64,000 nucleotides of DNA from Streptomyces himalayensis subsp. himalayensis (GTDB lineage Bacteria; Actinomycetota; Actinomycetes; Streptomycetales; Streptomycetaceae). How positions within the stretch are numbered: the first letter of the stretch is position 1; every line of letters starts with the position of its first letter. Below the pieces are notes generated by a model, which did not search any database, was not told the DNA's origin, and saw only the letters and a program-made list of their open reading frames with translations. Positions 43,696 to 52,943 of this stretch are shown here, in pieces. The DNA is taken from assembly GCF_013778455.1 (NCBI RefSeq), contig NZ_JACEHE010000005.1, forward strand, positions 310,001 through 374,000. Reading direction: 5' to 3'. A program made the position numbers and the translations under genes.

Positions 43696-44367
43696 ATGGC
43701 TGTCACGGATGAGGCGATCGAGAAGATCAAAGGCATGATCGTCTCCGGCGCGCTGCGCCCCGGCGACCGGCTCCCCAAGGAGAGCGAGCTCGCGGCCGAG
43801 CTGGGCCTGTCCCGGAACTCGCTGCGCGAGGCGGTGCGCGCGCTGTCGCTGATCCGGATCCTCGACGTCCGGCAGGGCGACGGAACGTACGTCACGAGCC
43901 TGGACCCCCAACTCCTGCTGGAGGCGCTGAGCTTCGTCGTGGACTTCCATCGCGACGACACGGTGCTGGAGTTCCTCGCCGTCCGCCGCATACTGGAACC
44001 GGCCGCGACGGCGATGGCGAGCACGCGCATCAGCGAGGCGGAACTGGACGTGCTGACCGCCCAGTTGGACGCGCTCGGGACGTCGCCGTCTGTGGAGGAA
44101 CTCGTCGCCTGCGACCTGGAGTTCCACCGCGGCATCGTGCAGAGCTCGGGGAACTCGGTGCTGTGCTCCCTGCTCGACGGGCTGTCGGGTCCCACCACCA
44201 GGGCCCGTATCTGGCGCGGTCTGACCCAGGAGGACGCGGTCAGCCGGACGCTCCACGAGCATCGGGCCATCCTTGCCGCCCTGCGCGACCGTGACGCGGA
44301 GGCGGCCCGTTCCTGGGCGACAGTGCACATCGCGAGCGTGGAGCAGTGGCTGCGTTCGACTCTGTAA
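43696..44367 (+). CDS. GntR-family (FadR-type, FCD) regulator
   Basis: 223 aa from ATG 43696 (GGGAGGGCGGCG upstream). Winged helix (DEAIEKIKGMIVSGALRPGD, LPKESELAAELGLSRNSLRE) then an all-helical FCD domain (about residues 80-215) with metal/effector ligands in DLEFHRGIVQSSGN and HRAILAALRDRDAEAA. FCD regulators respond to organic acids or sugar acids. It converges on the ABC importer genes, with which it shares operator-like sequences, so it most likely represses them. The last codons form the first unit of an 18-bp tandem repeat. Confidence 0.93.
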   Translation: MAVTDEAIEKIKGMIVSGALRPGDRLPKESELAAELGLSRNSLREAVRALSLIRILDVRQGDGTYVTSLDPQLLLEALSFVVDFHRDDTVLEFLAVRRILEPAATAMASTRISEAELDVLTAQLDALGTSPSVEELVACDLEFHRGIVQSSGNSVLCSLLDGLSGPTTRARIWRGLTQEDAVSRTLHEHRAILAALRDRDAEAARSWATVHIASVEQWLRSTL

Positions 44368-44416
44368 AGCCGACCCGCCCTGTAAAGCCGACCCGCCCTG
44401 TAAAGCAGACCCGCCT
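44363..44416. repeat. 18-bp tandem repeat, three units, overlapping the GntR stop codon
   Basis: TGTAAAGCCGACCCGCCC at 44363 and 44381, and TGTAAAGCAGACCCGCCT at 44399. Unit 1 contains the TAA stop, so each unit repeats a stop codon in the same frame. It lies between two convergent genes; there is no hairpin. Confidence 0.95.
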
Positions 44417-44453
44417 CAGCCGGCCCGCCCCCGGATCTGGTGGCGCCCCGGTC

Positions 44454-45485
44454 TCAGTCCTGCTTCTCGCCGCTCGCGAACCGCGAGATCACCAGCGCGA
44501 CGATGATGATGGCGCCGTTGAGGAACTGGTTCCACAGCGCGGGAACCCCGCCGAGCGTCATCACGTTGACGACGAGCTGCAGCGTGAGCACGCCGGTCAG
44601 CGCGCCGAAGAGCGTGCCGCGGCCGCCCTTCAGGCTGATGCCGCCGATCACCGCGGCGGCGAAGACCTGGAAGATCCAGCCGTTGCCCTGGGTGGCGGCG
44701 ACCGAGCCGTAGTGGCCGGTGTACAGCACGCCCGCGAAGGCGGCGAGCAGGCCGCCGATCGCCAGCACGATCCAGGTGAGCCGGTCGACCCGGATACCGG
44801 CCGCCCGCGCGGCCTCCGGATTGCCGCCGATCGCGTACAGCGCCCGTCCGTGGCGCAGCCAGGCCAGGGCCGCGCCGCCCACCGCGAACAGTGTGAGGCA
44901 GATCCAGACGGCGGCCGGCGCGCCGAGCCAGTCCGTCTTGCCCAGGTAGCGGAAGGACTCGGGGACGTCGGTGATCGACTTGCCCTCGGTGATGCCGATG
45001 TGGAGGCCGCGCAGCATGGTGAGCATGCCGAGCGTGGCGATGAAGCCGTTGACCCGCAGCTTGAGCATCAGGAAGCCGTTGATGCCGCCGATCAGGAGCC
45101 CAGCCAGCAGGCAGACGGGGATCGCCGTCCATACGGGCAGCAGGTCGAGGCCCGCGAACCGGCCGCCGGACGTCGGCAGCACGAGCCACATGGCGACGAC
45201 CGGCGCGATGCCGATCGTCGACTCCAGCGACAGGTCCATGCGGCCGCAGATGAGGATCAGCGCCTGGCCGAGCACCAGCAGGCTCAGCTCGCTGGACTGC
45301 TGGACGACGTTGATGAGGTTGGTGGAGGTCAGGAAGACCGGCGAGACGACGTAGCCGATCACCAGCAGCACCAGGATCACGGGGACGAGTGAGAAGTCGC
45401 TCCAGCGGACGTACCGCAGATACGGCAGCGGGCCTCCGCCGCCGCCCTCCTTGCCGGTGGTGGGCGGCCGCATCGTCTCCGTCAT
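44454..45485 (-). CDS. Sugar ABC transporter permease (RbsC-type)
   Basis: 343 aa. Eight to ten membrane segments; family BPD_transp_2 with [13 protein letters not shown]-type helices, the cytoplasmic loop [20 protein letters not shown] that contacts the ATPase, and [21 protein letters not shown] homodimer of this subunit forms the path for a sugar. ATG 45485 overlaps the ATPase stop (45482) by 4 nt. Last gene of the three-gene importer (binding protein, ATPase, permease). Confidence 0.94.
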   Translation of the reverse strand: MTETMRPPTTGKEGGGGGPLPYLRYVRWSDFSLVPVILVLLVIGYVVSPVFLTSTNLINVVQQSSELSLLVLGQALILICGRMDLSLESTIGIAPVVAMWLVLPTSGGRFAGLDLLPVWTAIPVCLLAGLLIGGINGFLMLKLRVNGFIATLGMLTMLRGLHIGITEGKSITDVPESFRYLGKTDWLGAPAAVWICLTLFAVGGAALAWLRHGRALYAIGGNPEAARAAGIRVDRLTWIVLAIGGLLAAFAGVLYTGHYGSVAATQGNGWIFQVFAAAVIGGISLKGGRGTLFGALTGVLTLQLVVNVMTLGGVPALWNQFLNGAIIIVALVISRFASGEKQD

Positions 45486-47005
45486 GCCCTTTCCCCTCCC
45501 ACGGTTCCTTCGGCCACGCCCTCCATGGCCGCGACCAGCTCACGGTCCGTCCATCCGGTGTCGTACTCGGCGACCAGCCGCCCGTGGAAGAGCACCAGCA
45601 GCCGGTCGCAGACCCGCAGATCGTCGAGTTCGTCGGAGACGATGACCGCGGCCCGCCCCTCGTCCGCGACCCGCCGGACCACGGCCAGCAGCGCCTCCTT
45701 GGACTTGACGTCCACGCCCGCGGTGGGGCGGATCGCCACCAGGGCGTGCGGGCGCCGGGCCAGGGCTCGGGCGACGACGACCTTCTGCTGGTTGCCGCCG
45801 GAGAGCCCGGAGACCGGCTGGTCCGGGCCGCGGGTCCGGATGTCCAGCGAGCGGATCACCGAGGCCGCGAACTCCCGTGTACGAGAGGGCAGTACGGTGC
45901 CCCAGCGGCCGAGCTGGTCGGTCACGGTCAGCGTGGCGTTCTCCGCGACGCTGCGTTCGGCGACGAGTCCCTGGCGGTGGCGGTCCTCGGGGATGTAACC
46001 GATACCGGCCTCCAGGGCGTCGGGCACGCTTCCGGGGCGTACCTCCCGGCCGCGCACCCGGACCGCGCCGGCCGTGGGCGCGCGCATGCCGACGAGTGTC
46101 TCGCCGAGCGCGGTGTTGCCGCTCGCCGCGGCCCCGGCGAGGCCGACGACCTCGCCGGGGCGTACGGCGAAGTCCAGCGGCTCGTAGGCGCCTTCCAGAG
46201 CTAGCCCCTCGGCACGGAGCAACGGCTCGGCCTCCCGTACCCGGTGGGGAGCGGGCTCCCAGTCGGGGACGACGGAGGTCTCCTCGCCTGTCATGGCCGC
46301 CACCAGGTCGGCCTTCGCCAGCCCCTGGACGGGCGCCGTGAGCACATGGCGGGCGTCACGCAGGACCGTGACCGCGGTGCACAGCTCGTACACCTCCTGG
46401 AGGTGGTGCGAGATGAAGAGGAATGCGACGCCCTGTGATTGCAGGTCCCTGAGCTTGTCGAACAGACGCTGGATGCCGCGCGCGTCGAGCTGCGCCGTCG
46501 GCTCGTCGAGGATGATCAGCCGGGCTCCGAAGGAGAGGGCTTTCGCGATCTCCACGAACTGGCGCTGCTCGACGGCGAGATCCTTGGCCCGCGCTCCGGG
46601 ATCGACGTCCACGCCGTACTCGGCGAGCAGTGCACGCGCGCGTGCCCGCAGTTTCGCCCAGCGGATGAAACGCTCGCCCTCCTGGAAGCGGTTGAGGAAG
46701 AGGTTCTCGGCGACGGTGAGCTCGGGCACCACCATCGACTTCTGGTAGACGCACGCCACTTTGGAGCGCCATGCCGCGGTGTCCCCGAAGGCGGGAGTGG
46801 GTGCGCCGTCGAAGTGCACCGTCCCCGCGTCGGGCCGGTGCAGCCCCGTCAGTACGCCGACCAGCGTGGACTTGCCTGCGCCGTTGCGTCCGACGAGGGC
46901 GTGCGACTCCCCGGGCCGTACGGTCAGCCGGACGCCGTCCAGCGCGAGCGTGGGCCCGAAGCGCTTGACGACGCCTTCCGCATGCACCACCGCCGCGGCA
47001 GCCAT
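45482..47005 (-). CDS. Sugar ABC transporter ATP-binding protein (two-domain)
   Basis: 507 aa from ATG 47005, chosen for GGAGAGGGAG upstream; a GTG at 47026 is less likely. Two fused ABC domains as in RbsA/MglA. Domain 1: Walker A LVGRNGAGKSTLVG, signature region LAVEQRQFVEIAKAL (non-canonical), Walker B LIILDEPTAQLD. Domain 2: degenerate loop GLAGAAASGNTALGETLVG in place of GxxGxGKS, with signature VSGLSGGNQQKVVVARAL and Walker B HALVAIRPTAGVD. A weak second Walker A is normal in this family. Starts 23 nt after the binding-protein stop. Confidence 0.94.
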   Translation of the reverse strand: MAAAAVVHAEGVVKRFGPTLALDGVRLTVRPGESHALVGRNGAGKSTLVGVLTGLHRPDAGTVHFDGAPTPAFGDTAAWRSKVACVYQKSMVVPELTVAENLFLNRFQEGERFIRWAKLRARARALLAEYGVDVDPGARAKDLAVEQRQFVEIAKALSFGARLIILDEPTAQLDARGIQRLFDKLRDLQSQGVAFLFISHHLQEVYELCTAVTVLRDARHVLTAPVQGLAKADLVAAMTGEETSVVPDWEPAPHRVREAEPLLRAEGLALEGAYEPLDFAVRPGEVVGLAGAAASGNTALGETLVGMRAPTAGAVRVRGREVRPGSVPDALEAGIGYIPEDRHRQGLVAERSVAENATLTVTDQLGRWGTVLPSRTREFAASVIRSLDIRTRGPDQPVSGLSGGNQQKVVVARALARRPHALVAIRPTAGVDVKSKEALLAVVRRVADEGRAAVIVSDELDDLRVCDRLLVLFHGRLVAEYDTGWTDRELVAAMEGVAEGTVGGERA

Positions 47006-47028
47006 GGCTCCCTCTCCGGTCGTCACGG

Positions 47029-48078
47029 CTACTTCTCCAGCTGGTTGGCCCACAGTTCGGGATCGTCGACGTTGTCCTTGGTGACGAGGGGCGCGGGCAG
47101 CTGGTCCTCGTAGCCGTTCGGGATCTTGACGACGGTCGAGTCGTGATCGGTCGGGCCCGTCTTGGCCTTCTTGCCGTCCAGGGCCTGCTGTGCCCAGTAC
47201 AGGGCGTACTTGGCGTAGAGATCCGCGGGCTGGGAGACGGTCGCGTCGATCTTGCCGTCGCGGATGGCGTCGAGTTCCTGCGGGATGCCGTCGTTGGAGA
47301 TGATCGTGATGTGGCCCTCGGTGCCGGCTGGTTTGAGCAGCTTCTTCTGCTCGAGCAGTGCGAGGGTCGGCTCCAGGAAGACGCCGCCGGCCTGCATGTA
47401 GATGCCGTTGAGGTCAGGATGCGCGGCCAGTGTGGACTGGAGCTTCGCCGACGCGACCTCGCCCTTCCACTCGGTCGCCAGCTCGAAGACCTTGATGCCG
47501 GGATAGTTCTCGTCCATGCACGACTTGAACGCCTCGGAGCGGTCACGGCCGTTGATGGACGCCAGGTCGCCCTGGAACTCCGCGACCTTCCCCTTGCCCT
47601 TCAGCTGCTCGCCGAGGTATTCGCAGGCCTTTTCGCCGTACGCGCGGTTGTCGGCGCGTACGACCATGTAGACCGAGCCCTTGTCCGGGCGGGTGTCGAC
47701 GCTGACGACCGGGATCTTCTTCTCCTCCAGGGTGTTGAGCGTCTCGGCGACGGCACCGGTGTCCTGCGGAGCCATGATCACGGCTTTGGCACCCTGGTCC
47801 GTGAAAGTCTGCACGTTGGCCGCGAGCCGTCCGATGTCGTTCTGCGAGTTCGTAAGCGGCAGCGCGTCGACGCTCTCGGCCTTGATGTCCTTCTCCAGGT
47901 AGTCCTGGTAGGAGTTCCAGAAGTCGCTGTCGTTGCGCGGAACGTCGATGCCCACCTTGCCGCTACCGGATCCGCCGTCCGATTCCCGGTTGCAGGCGGC
48001 GAGGGCGGTCGTGGCGAGCAGCGCGACACAGGCCGCGGCGATCGTCGTACGGAGTCTGCCGGTGACGCTCTGGTCCAT
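47029..48078 (-). CDS. Sugar ABC substrate-binding lipoprotein
   Basis: 349 aa. A signal peptide (LRTTIAAACVALLATTALAA) ends at the lipobox ALAAC. The mature part is a Peripla_BP_4 (ribose-binding-like) protein: VPRNDSDFWNSYQDYLEKDI, DQGAKAVIMAPQDTGAVAE, IPVVSVDTRPDKGSVYMVV and GIYMQAGGVFLEPTLALLEQ. It captures a sugar or polyol outside the cell and hands it to the permease. First gene of the importer; a promoter with two overlapping operator sites lies directly upstream. The ligand is unknown; no catabolic enzyme is adjacent. Confidence 0.93.
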   Translation of the reverse strand: MDQSVTGRLRTTIAAACVALLATTALAACNRESDGGSGSGKVGIDVPRNDSDFWNSYQDYLEKDIKAESVDALPLTNSQNDIGRLAANVQTFTDQGAKAVIMAPQDTGAVAETLNTLEEKKIPVVSVDTRPDKGSVYMVVRADNRAYGEKACEYLGEQLKGKGKVAEFQGDLASINGRDRSEAFKSCMDENYPGIKVFELATEWKGEVASAKLQSTLAAHPDLNGIYMQAGGVFLEPTLALLEQKKLLKPAGTEGHITIISNDGIPQELDAIRDGKIDATVSQPADLYAKYALYWAQQALDGKKAKTGPTDHDSTVVKIPNGYEDQLPAPLVTKDNVDDPELWANQLEK

Positions 48079-48095
48079 GCGTTGCCCCCATCGCT

Positions 48096-48152
48096 GAACA
48101 TCGGACCTCTGAGGATCATCCGATGTATAGCGCGGAGCATGGGCAACGTCTA
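48096..48152 (-). promoter_or_regulatory. Importer promoter with a double GntR-type operator
   Basis: Minus-strand -35 TAGACG (48152-48147), 17 nt, -10 TATACA (48129-48124). Two operator sites centred 18 bp apart, GAACATCGGACCTCT (48096-48110) and GATCATCCGATGTAT (48114-48128), share the ACATCGGA core with the palindrome before the GntR gene and form one large inverted repeat (ACATCGGA-N13-TCCGATGT). The inner site covers the -10. Confidence 0.65.
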
Positions 48153-48320
48153 GGCCACTGGACGAAGTTGACGGGATACAGCTCGGATGACTGCCGGGTG
48201 TTCGCAGGTCGTCGCCGGGGCAGTGATCGGTTCACTCCCCTGTGCAAGGGGCTGCGGAGGGCCCCCGCGGACGCCGTAAGGTTGGTCCGTAAGCGAGGGC
48301 ACGTCGGAAGGAGGCGCTGG

Positions 48321-49340
48321 GTGATCGAGCTCGAGGGGGTTCCCGAGCTGGTCGACCCGGTCATGGTGGCCGCGTTCGAGGGCTGGAACGACGCCGGCGA
48401 CGCCGCCTCCACCGCGGTCGCGCATCTCGACAAGGTATGGAAGGGCGAGGTCTTCGCGGCGCTCGACGCGGAGGACTACTACGACTTCCAGGTGAACCGC
48501 CCCACGGTGTGGCTGGACGGCGGCGTCCGCAAGATCACATGGCCGACGACCCGGCTCTCGGTGATCCGCATCGGCGGCGACAAGCCGCGTGACCTGGTGC
48601 TGGTCCGCGGCATCGAGCCGTCCATGCGCTGGCGGTCGTTCTGCAACGAGCTGCTGGGGTTCGCGCACGAACTCGGCGTGGAACTCGTGGTCATCCTGGG
48701 CGCACTGCTCGGCGACACACCGCACACGCGTCCCGTCCCGATCAGCGGCACCACGTCCGACCCGGACCTTGCCCGCAGGATGGACCTGGAGGAGACCAAG
48801 TACGAGGGTCCGACGGGCATCGTCGGCATCCTTCAGGAGGCGTGCACGCACGCGGGTGTGCCGGCGGTGTCGCTGTGGGCGGCCGTCCCGCACTACGTGT
48901 CGCAGCCACCGAACCCCAAGGCCACTCTCGCCCTGCTGAACCGGCTTGAGGACCTGATCGACCTGCGTATCCCGCTGGAAGAGCTGCCCGATGACGCGCG
49001 TGCATGGCAGCTGGGCGTGGACCAGCTGGCGGCCGAGGACAGCGAGGTCGCCGAGTACGTGCAGACGCTGGAGGAGGCGCGGGACACCGCCGAGCTCCCG
49101 GAGGCGTCGGGCGAGGCGATCGCCCGTGAGTTCGAGCGCTATCTGCGCAGGCGGGACGGCGGTGTCGGCCCGGCCGCGGGCCAGGCCGGCGGTCATGCCA
49201 CGGAGGGCGGCGACGGTGCCCCGTATCTGCGCGAGGGCCCGGCCGACCGCACCCGGCCGCCGAAGCCGCAGCGGCCGGGGAGCGACGACGAGGGCGGCGG
49301 GGCAGCGAGCGGAGGCTCCGAGGACTCGCCGGAGGAGTGA
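48321..49340 (+). CDS. PAC2-family protein
   Basis: 339 aa from GTG 48321 (GGAAGGAGG 7 nt upstream). The PAC2 fold (residues about 8-255) shows ELEGVPELVDPVMVAAFEGW, GWNDAGDAASTAV, LGALLGDTPHTRPVPISGTT, YEGPTGIVGILQEACTHAGV and PAVSLWAAVPHYVSQPPNPK. PAC2 proteins were named after a proteasome assembly chaperone, but the role in actinobacteria is not established. The last 60 residues are disordered and acidic/Gly-rich. It stands alone, ended by a strong terminator. Confidence 0.9.
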   Translation: MIELEGVPELVDPVMVAAFEGWNDAGDAASTAVAHLDKVWKGEVFAALDAEDYYDFQVNRPTVWLDGGVRKITWPTTRLSVIRIGGDKPRDLVLVRGIEPSMRWRSFCNELLGFAHELGVELVVILGALLGDTPHTRPVPISGTTSDPDLARRMDLEETKYEGPTGIVGILQEACTHAGVPAVSLWAAVPHYVSQPPNPKATLALLNRLEDLIDLRIPLEELPDDARAWQLGVDQLAAEDSEVAEYVQTLEEARDTAELPEASGEAIAREFERYLRRRDGGVGPAAGQAGGHATEGGDGAPYLREGPADRTRPPKPQRPGSDDEGGGAASGGSEDSPEE

Positions 49341-49359
49341 GCCGGACCGGAAGAGCGAG

Positions 49360-49390
49360 AGGGGCGGTGCGCCACAGGCGCACCGCCCCT
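49360..49390 (+). terminator. Terminator after the PAC2 gene
   Basis: Perfect 14-bp stem AGGGGCGGTGCGCC / GGCGCACCGCCCCT, 3-nt loop, followed by TTTGTT. Confidence 0.9.
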
Positions 49391-49529
49391 TTGTTCGTCG
49401 GGTCTCGCTGACGTCCGCCGGGCCGAGGACGGGCAGGCCGTCCGCGGTGCGGACGGGCGTGTCCTCGCCCCGGGGCCTCGGCGGCCGTCAGGTGCTGCCC
49501 CGGGCCCAGCCCTCGGCTCGCGACGCGCC

Positions 49530-49910
49530 GACGGCTCGAATGCCTGGAGCGCGCCTCGCGGCCCGTGTGCCTGGAGCGCGCCCGCAGCCTGCTTGCCCCG
49601 GGGGCGCCTGCCGCCCGTGTGCCTGGAGCACGCCCGCAGCCCGCTTGCCCGGAGGGCGCCTGCCGCCCGTGTACCTGAGTGTGCCCGCGGCCGTGTACTC
49701 GGAGCACGACGCCGAGCAGCGCGTCGACGGCGTTCGACACGACGCCGGGCGCGCCCACAGGCCGTGCACCTGGAGCGCGCCCGCGGCCCGTGTTCCTAGA
49801 GCGCGACGCCGCCGTCGACGGCGTTCGACACGACGCCGGGCGCGCCCACAGGCCGTGCACCTGGAGCGCGCCCGCGGCCCGTGTTCCTAGAGCGCGACGC
49901 CGAGCAGCCC
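49530..49910. repeat. Degenerate tandem repeats copied from the mshC 3' end
   Basis: An 89-nt block is identical at 49723-49811 and 49814-49902 (91-nt offset). Each block includes the last codons and stop of mshC; a third, diverged start (49911) is the real coding end. Left of 49720 the same phrases (GTGCCTGGAGCGCGCCC, CTGCCGCCCGTGTGCCTGG) recur in a shorter, more worn array down to about 49530. No coding frame in this 500-bp gap looks real. Confidence 0.85.
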
Positions 49911-51116
49911 GTCGACGGCGCGCGACACCACGCCGGGCGCCCCCTCATCCGTACCGCCCTGCTCATGCTGGAGCGCCGCCCAGCGGTCGACCGCGGCGAG
50001 CGCGGCCGGGGCGTCCAGATCGTTCGCGAGGGCGTCGCGGATCTCCTCGACCAGGGCCTCGGCGGGCGGGCCGTCGGGGCGTGAGACGGCGGACCTCCAC
50101 CGCCCGAGCCGCGCGACGGCCTCCTCGAGGACGTCGTCGGTCCACTCCCAGTCGGCCCGGTAGTGGTGGGCGAGCAGGGCGAGCCGTATGGCGGCGGGGT
50201 CGACCCCGTCGCGCCGCAGCTTCGACACGAAGACGAGGTTGCCCTTGGACTTCGACATCTTCTGGCCGTCCAGCGCCACCATGCCCGCGTGGACGTACGC
50301 CTTGGCGAAGGGGTACTCGCCGGTCAGCGCCTGCGCGTGCGACGCGCCCATCTCGTGGTGCGGGAAGGCGAGGTCGGAGCCGCCGCCCTGCACGTCGAAG
50401 CCCATCCCGAGGTGGTCCAGGGCGATGGCCACGCACTCGATGTGCCAGCCGGGCCGGCCGCGGCCGAGCGAACCGCCGTCCCAGCTCGGCTCGCCCTCGC
50501 GGGCGGCCATCCAGAGCATCGGGTCGAGCGGGTTCTTCTTGCCCGGACGGTCCGGGTCGCCGCCACGCTCGGCGGACAGCAGCCGCATGGCGGCGGCGTC
50601 GAGGCGCGAGACCTCGCCGAAGTGCGGGTCGGCCTCGACGGAGAAGTAGACGTCCCCCTCGAGCTCGTACGCGGCGCCGGCGTCCCGCAGCCGCTCGACG
50701 AGCGGGACGATGCCCGGGATGGCCTCGACCGCGCCGATGTAGTGCTGCGGCGGGAGCATCCGCAGCGCGGTCATGTCCTCGCGGAAGAGGGCGGTCTCGC
50801 GCTCGGCGAGCCCTGTCCAGTCGACACCGTCGCGCTCGGCGCGTTCGAGCAGCGGGTCGTCGACGTCGGTCACGTTCTGGACGTAGTGCACCTGCCGCTT
50901 CGTGTCGAGCCACACGCGCTGCACGAGGTCGAACGCGTTGTAGGTCGCGGCGTGACCGATGTGGGTCGCGTCGTACGGGGTGATGCCGCAGACGTAGATA
51001 CGGGCGACGGGACCGGGGTCGAGGGTGACGAGGCCGCCGGTCGCGGTGTCGTGGATCCGAAGGTCGCGGCCCTTGCCAGGCAGGGCGGGGACCTCAGAAG
51101 CGGGCCAGGCATGCAT
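49887..51116 (-). CDS. mshC: Cysteine:GlcN-Ins ligase MshC (mycothiol biosynthesis)
   Basis: 409 aa. MshC joins cysteine to GlcN-inositol with ATP, the third step of mycothiol synthesis; it derives from cysteinyl-tRNA synthetase. Seen: [20 protein letters not shown] (MshC-type start), zinc site and HIGH-like [46 protein letters not shown] and [15 protein letters not shown]. It lacks the tRNA-binding C-terminal domains of CysS, and the 409-aa length confirms MshC. Followed by copies of its own 3' end. Upstream are the SCO1664-like, DUF3090 and phosphatase genes, which cluster with mshC in many actinobacteria. Confidence 0.95.
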   Translation of the reverse strand: MHAWPASEVPALPGKGRDLRIHDTATGGLVTLDPGPVARIYVCGITPYDATHIGHAATYNAFDLVQRVWLDTKRQVHYVQNVTDVDDPLLERAERDGVDWTGLAERETALFREDMTALRMLPPQHYIGAVEAIPGIVPLVERLRDAGAAYELEGDVYFSVEADPHFGEVSRLDAAAMRLLSAERGGDPDRPGKKNPLDPMLWMAAREGEPSWDGGSLGRGRPGWHIECVAIALDHLGMGFDVQGGGSDLAFPHHEMGASHAQALTGEYPFAKAYVHAGMVALDGQKMSKSKGNLVFVSKLRRDGVDPAAIRLALLAHHYRADWEWTDDVLEEAVARLGRWRSAVSRPDGPPAEALVEEIRDALANDLDAPAALAAVDRWAALQHEQGGTDEGAPGVVSRAVDGLLGVAL

Positions 51117-51359
51117 GCCCTGAGCCTAACCGGACGGATGTTCCGCCTACGAACCGGACCGCCCCTGACGACCGGAAAGGCCCTCTTGCACAACGGCGCC
51201 GCCTATGATCAGGGCCTTCCCCACGCGCCTGCGGCAGTCGTTCTCGAAGCGTGGCACAGCGGAACTGTGCCCCACCAGCCTGTGCTCAGCGGCATAGAGC
51301 GCTCCCGCATGAACGCAACCACGCACCACCCGCACCCGAAGACAAGAATGCGAGCGCCC

Positions 51360-52184
51360 CTAAACCGGCGGCCAAGGAATGGCCGGCCACTCCCCCGACG
51401 GCTCCGGATGCCGCCCGGACACCAGCAACGCCTCGACACGCGCGCGCAGCGCCTCGACCTCATCCGAGGTGATCAGCTCACGAAGCCGCACGGCGAGCCC
51501 CGAACCGTCGTCGAGCGCATCCCGCAGGGACCCGAGCACCGCCACCGCCTCGACGGTCAGCGCCTCCCCCGCCCACCCCCACAACAGCGTCCGCAGCTTG
51601 TCCTCGGCATGAAACGTGACCCCGTGGTCGATCCCGTACAGACGCCCATCGGCGGTCGGCAGGAGATGACTCCCCTTGCGGTCGGCGTTGTTGATCACCG
51701 CGTCGAGCACCGCGAGCCGCCGCAGCCGCTCGTCGTCGGCGTGCACGAGAAGCGCCGTGCGCCCGCCGCCCACCTCCGCGAAACCGATGGCCTTCCATCC
51801 GCCCTCCGGCTCATCCCCTTCCACGAGGGCCAGAAGCTCCGCGCCGTCCTCGACGGATGCCTCGATCCACAGCTGGCACATGCCCTCGCCGTACGGCCCG
51901 TCCCGCAGCACGGTGGGCGGTACGAGCCCCCATCCGGTGGCCTCGGACACCTCGTACGCGGCGACCTCGCGCTGCGCAAGGGTGCCGTCCGGGAAGTCCC
52001 ACAGGGGCCGCTCCCCGGCGACGGGCTTGTAGATGCAGGTGGCCTCCTGGCCCTCGTACGAAACCGCGCAGAAGAGCGCCGCGTTGGAGGCGTCGCGGAT
52101 GCGGCCGCGCACCGTCAGCTCGCCCTTGGCGAGCAGCTCGGTCGCGGTCACGCTCCGCGGCGGTATCCGTTCTGGCGCGGACAT
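51360..52184 (-). CDS. SCO1664-family kinase-like protein
   Basis: 274 aa from ATG 52184. It resembles the family annotated with PI3/PI4-kinase-like or HipA-like folds: LFCAVSYEGQEATCIYKPVA (Lys in the ATP pocket), RPLWDFPDGTLAQREVAAYE, VLDAVINNADRKGSHLLPTA (catalytic D/N pair) and LYGIDHGVTFHAEDKLRTLL (metal-binding Asp). These suggest a phosphotransferase, but no substrate is known. Its first 37 nt overlap the DUF3090 gene, so translation is coupled. A 243-bp gap separates it from mshC. Confidence 0.88.
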   Translation of the reverse strand: MSAPERIPPRSVTATELLAKGELTVRGRIRDASNAALFCAVSYEGQEATCIYKPVAGERPLWDFPDGTLAQREVAAYEVSEATGWGLVPPTVLRDGPYGEGMCQLWIEASVEDGAELLALVEGDEPEGGWKAIGFAEVGGGRTALLVHADDERLRRLAVLDAVINNADRKGSHLLPTADGRLYGIDHGVTFHAEDKLRTLLWGWAGEALTVEAVAVLGSLRDALDDGSGLAVRLRELITSDEVEALRARVEALLVSGRHPEPSGEWPAIPWPPV

Positions 52185-52738
52185 ACATGTCCTTCCGGGT
52201 CGAGCGGGAGGCTGCACAGCGGGCACGGCGGGCGGCCCGCGTTGACGACGTCCAGGGCCCGTTTGGCGAAGGCCCTGGCCTGGGCGCCGGTGAGGAGGAC
52301 GCGGAGCATCGGCGGGCCGTTCTCCTCGTCCTGCAGCAGCCGCTCCTCTGCGGCCGCGAGGTCCTCTTCGGAGTCGGCGTCCAGTTCGACGAGTGCCTGG
52401 GCTTCGACGATCATGCGCTGCTCTTCACCGTCCCAGGCCAGCGCCATGGTGCCGACCCGGAACTCCTCCTCGATGGGGGTTTCGAGGGGCGCGGTGTCCG
52501 AGACCTCCGTGGGGGCGACGGCCGGAACGGCCGCGCTTCCCCCGCTGCGCCGTACGACCTCGTCGAGAAGCTCGTCCATGCGCTCGGCGAGCGCGGCCAC
52601 CTGGGTCTTCTCCAGAGCGACGCTGGTCACTCGGGTTCCGGAGGAGGCCTGGAGGAAGAAGGTGCGGCGCCCGGGCAGCCCGACCGTACCGGCCACGAAG
52701 CGGTCCGGCGGGTTGTAGAGGAACACCTGACGGGACAC
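52148..52738 (-). CDS. DUF3090 family protein
   Basis: 196 aa from GTG 52738. It matches DUF3090 in layout: VFLYNPPDRFVAGTVGLPGR, FFLQASSGTRVTSVALEKTQ, MLRVLLTGAQARAFAKRALD and a C-terminal zinc knuckle CPLCSLPLDPEGHVC. It has no known activity. It lies between the phosphatase and SCO1664-like genes in a small conserved actinobacterial group and overlaps the latter by 37 nt. The CPLC/HVC cluster suggests a metal-stabilised tail. Confidence 0.9.
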   Translation of the reverse strand: MSRQVFLYNPPDRFVAGTVGLPGRRTFFLQASSGTRVTSVALEKTQVAALAERMDELLDEVVRRSGGSAAVPAVAPTEVSDTAPLETPIEEEFRVGTMALAWDGEEQRMIVEAQALVELDADSEEDLAAAEERLLQDEENGPPMLRVLLTGAQARAFAKRALDVVNAGRPPCPLCSLPLDPEGHVCPRQNGYRRGA

Positions 52739-52773
52739 GTCCTGTCTCCATTGGGATCGACTTCGGTTGCTGC

Positions 52774-52807
52774 GATCCGGTCGGCTGCGGTTGCCGCTGA
52801 CCGGATC
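52774..52807. repeat. Inverted repeat upstream of the DUF3090 gene
   Basis: GATCCGGTC, 16 nt, GACCGGATC: perfect 9-bp arms, enclosing GGCTGCGGTTG, which recurs just outside at 52807. It lies in the 205-bp gap between the phosphatase stop and the DUF3090 start and could be a terminator for the former or an operator for the latter. Confidence 0.5.
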
Positions 52808-52943
52808 GGCTGCGGTTGATGCTGCTGGTGCGGGATGTGCGACCAGTATTTGCGATGGCTGGCGACCGTGCTGAACAGGTAGGGAACGCTGGTGTGGGGA
52901 CTGCTGCGCTACTTCGACCGCTTCACCCTACTGCGGTTGACGA

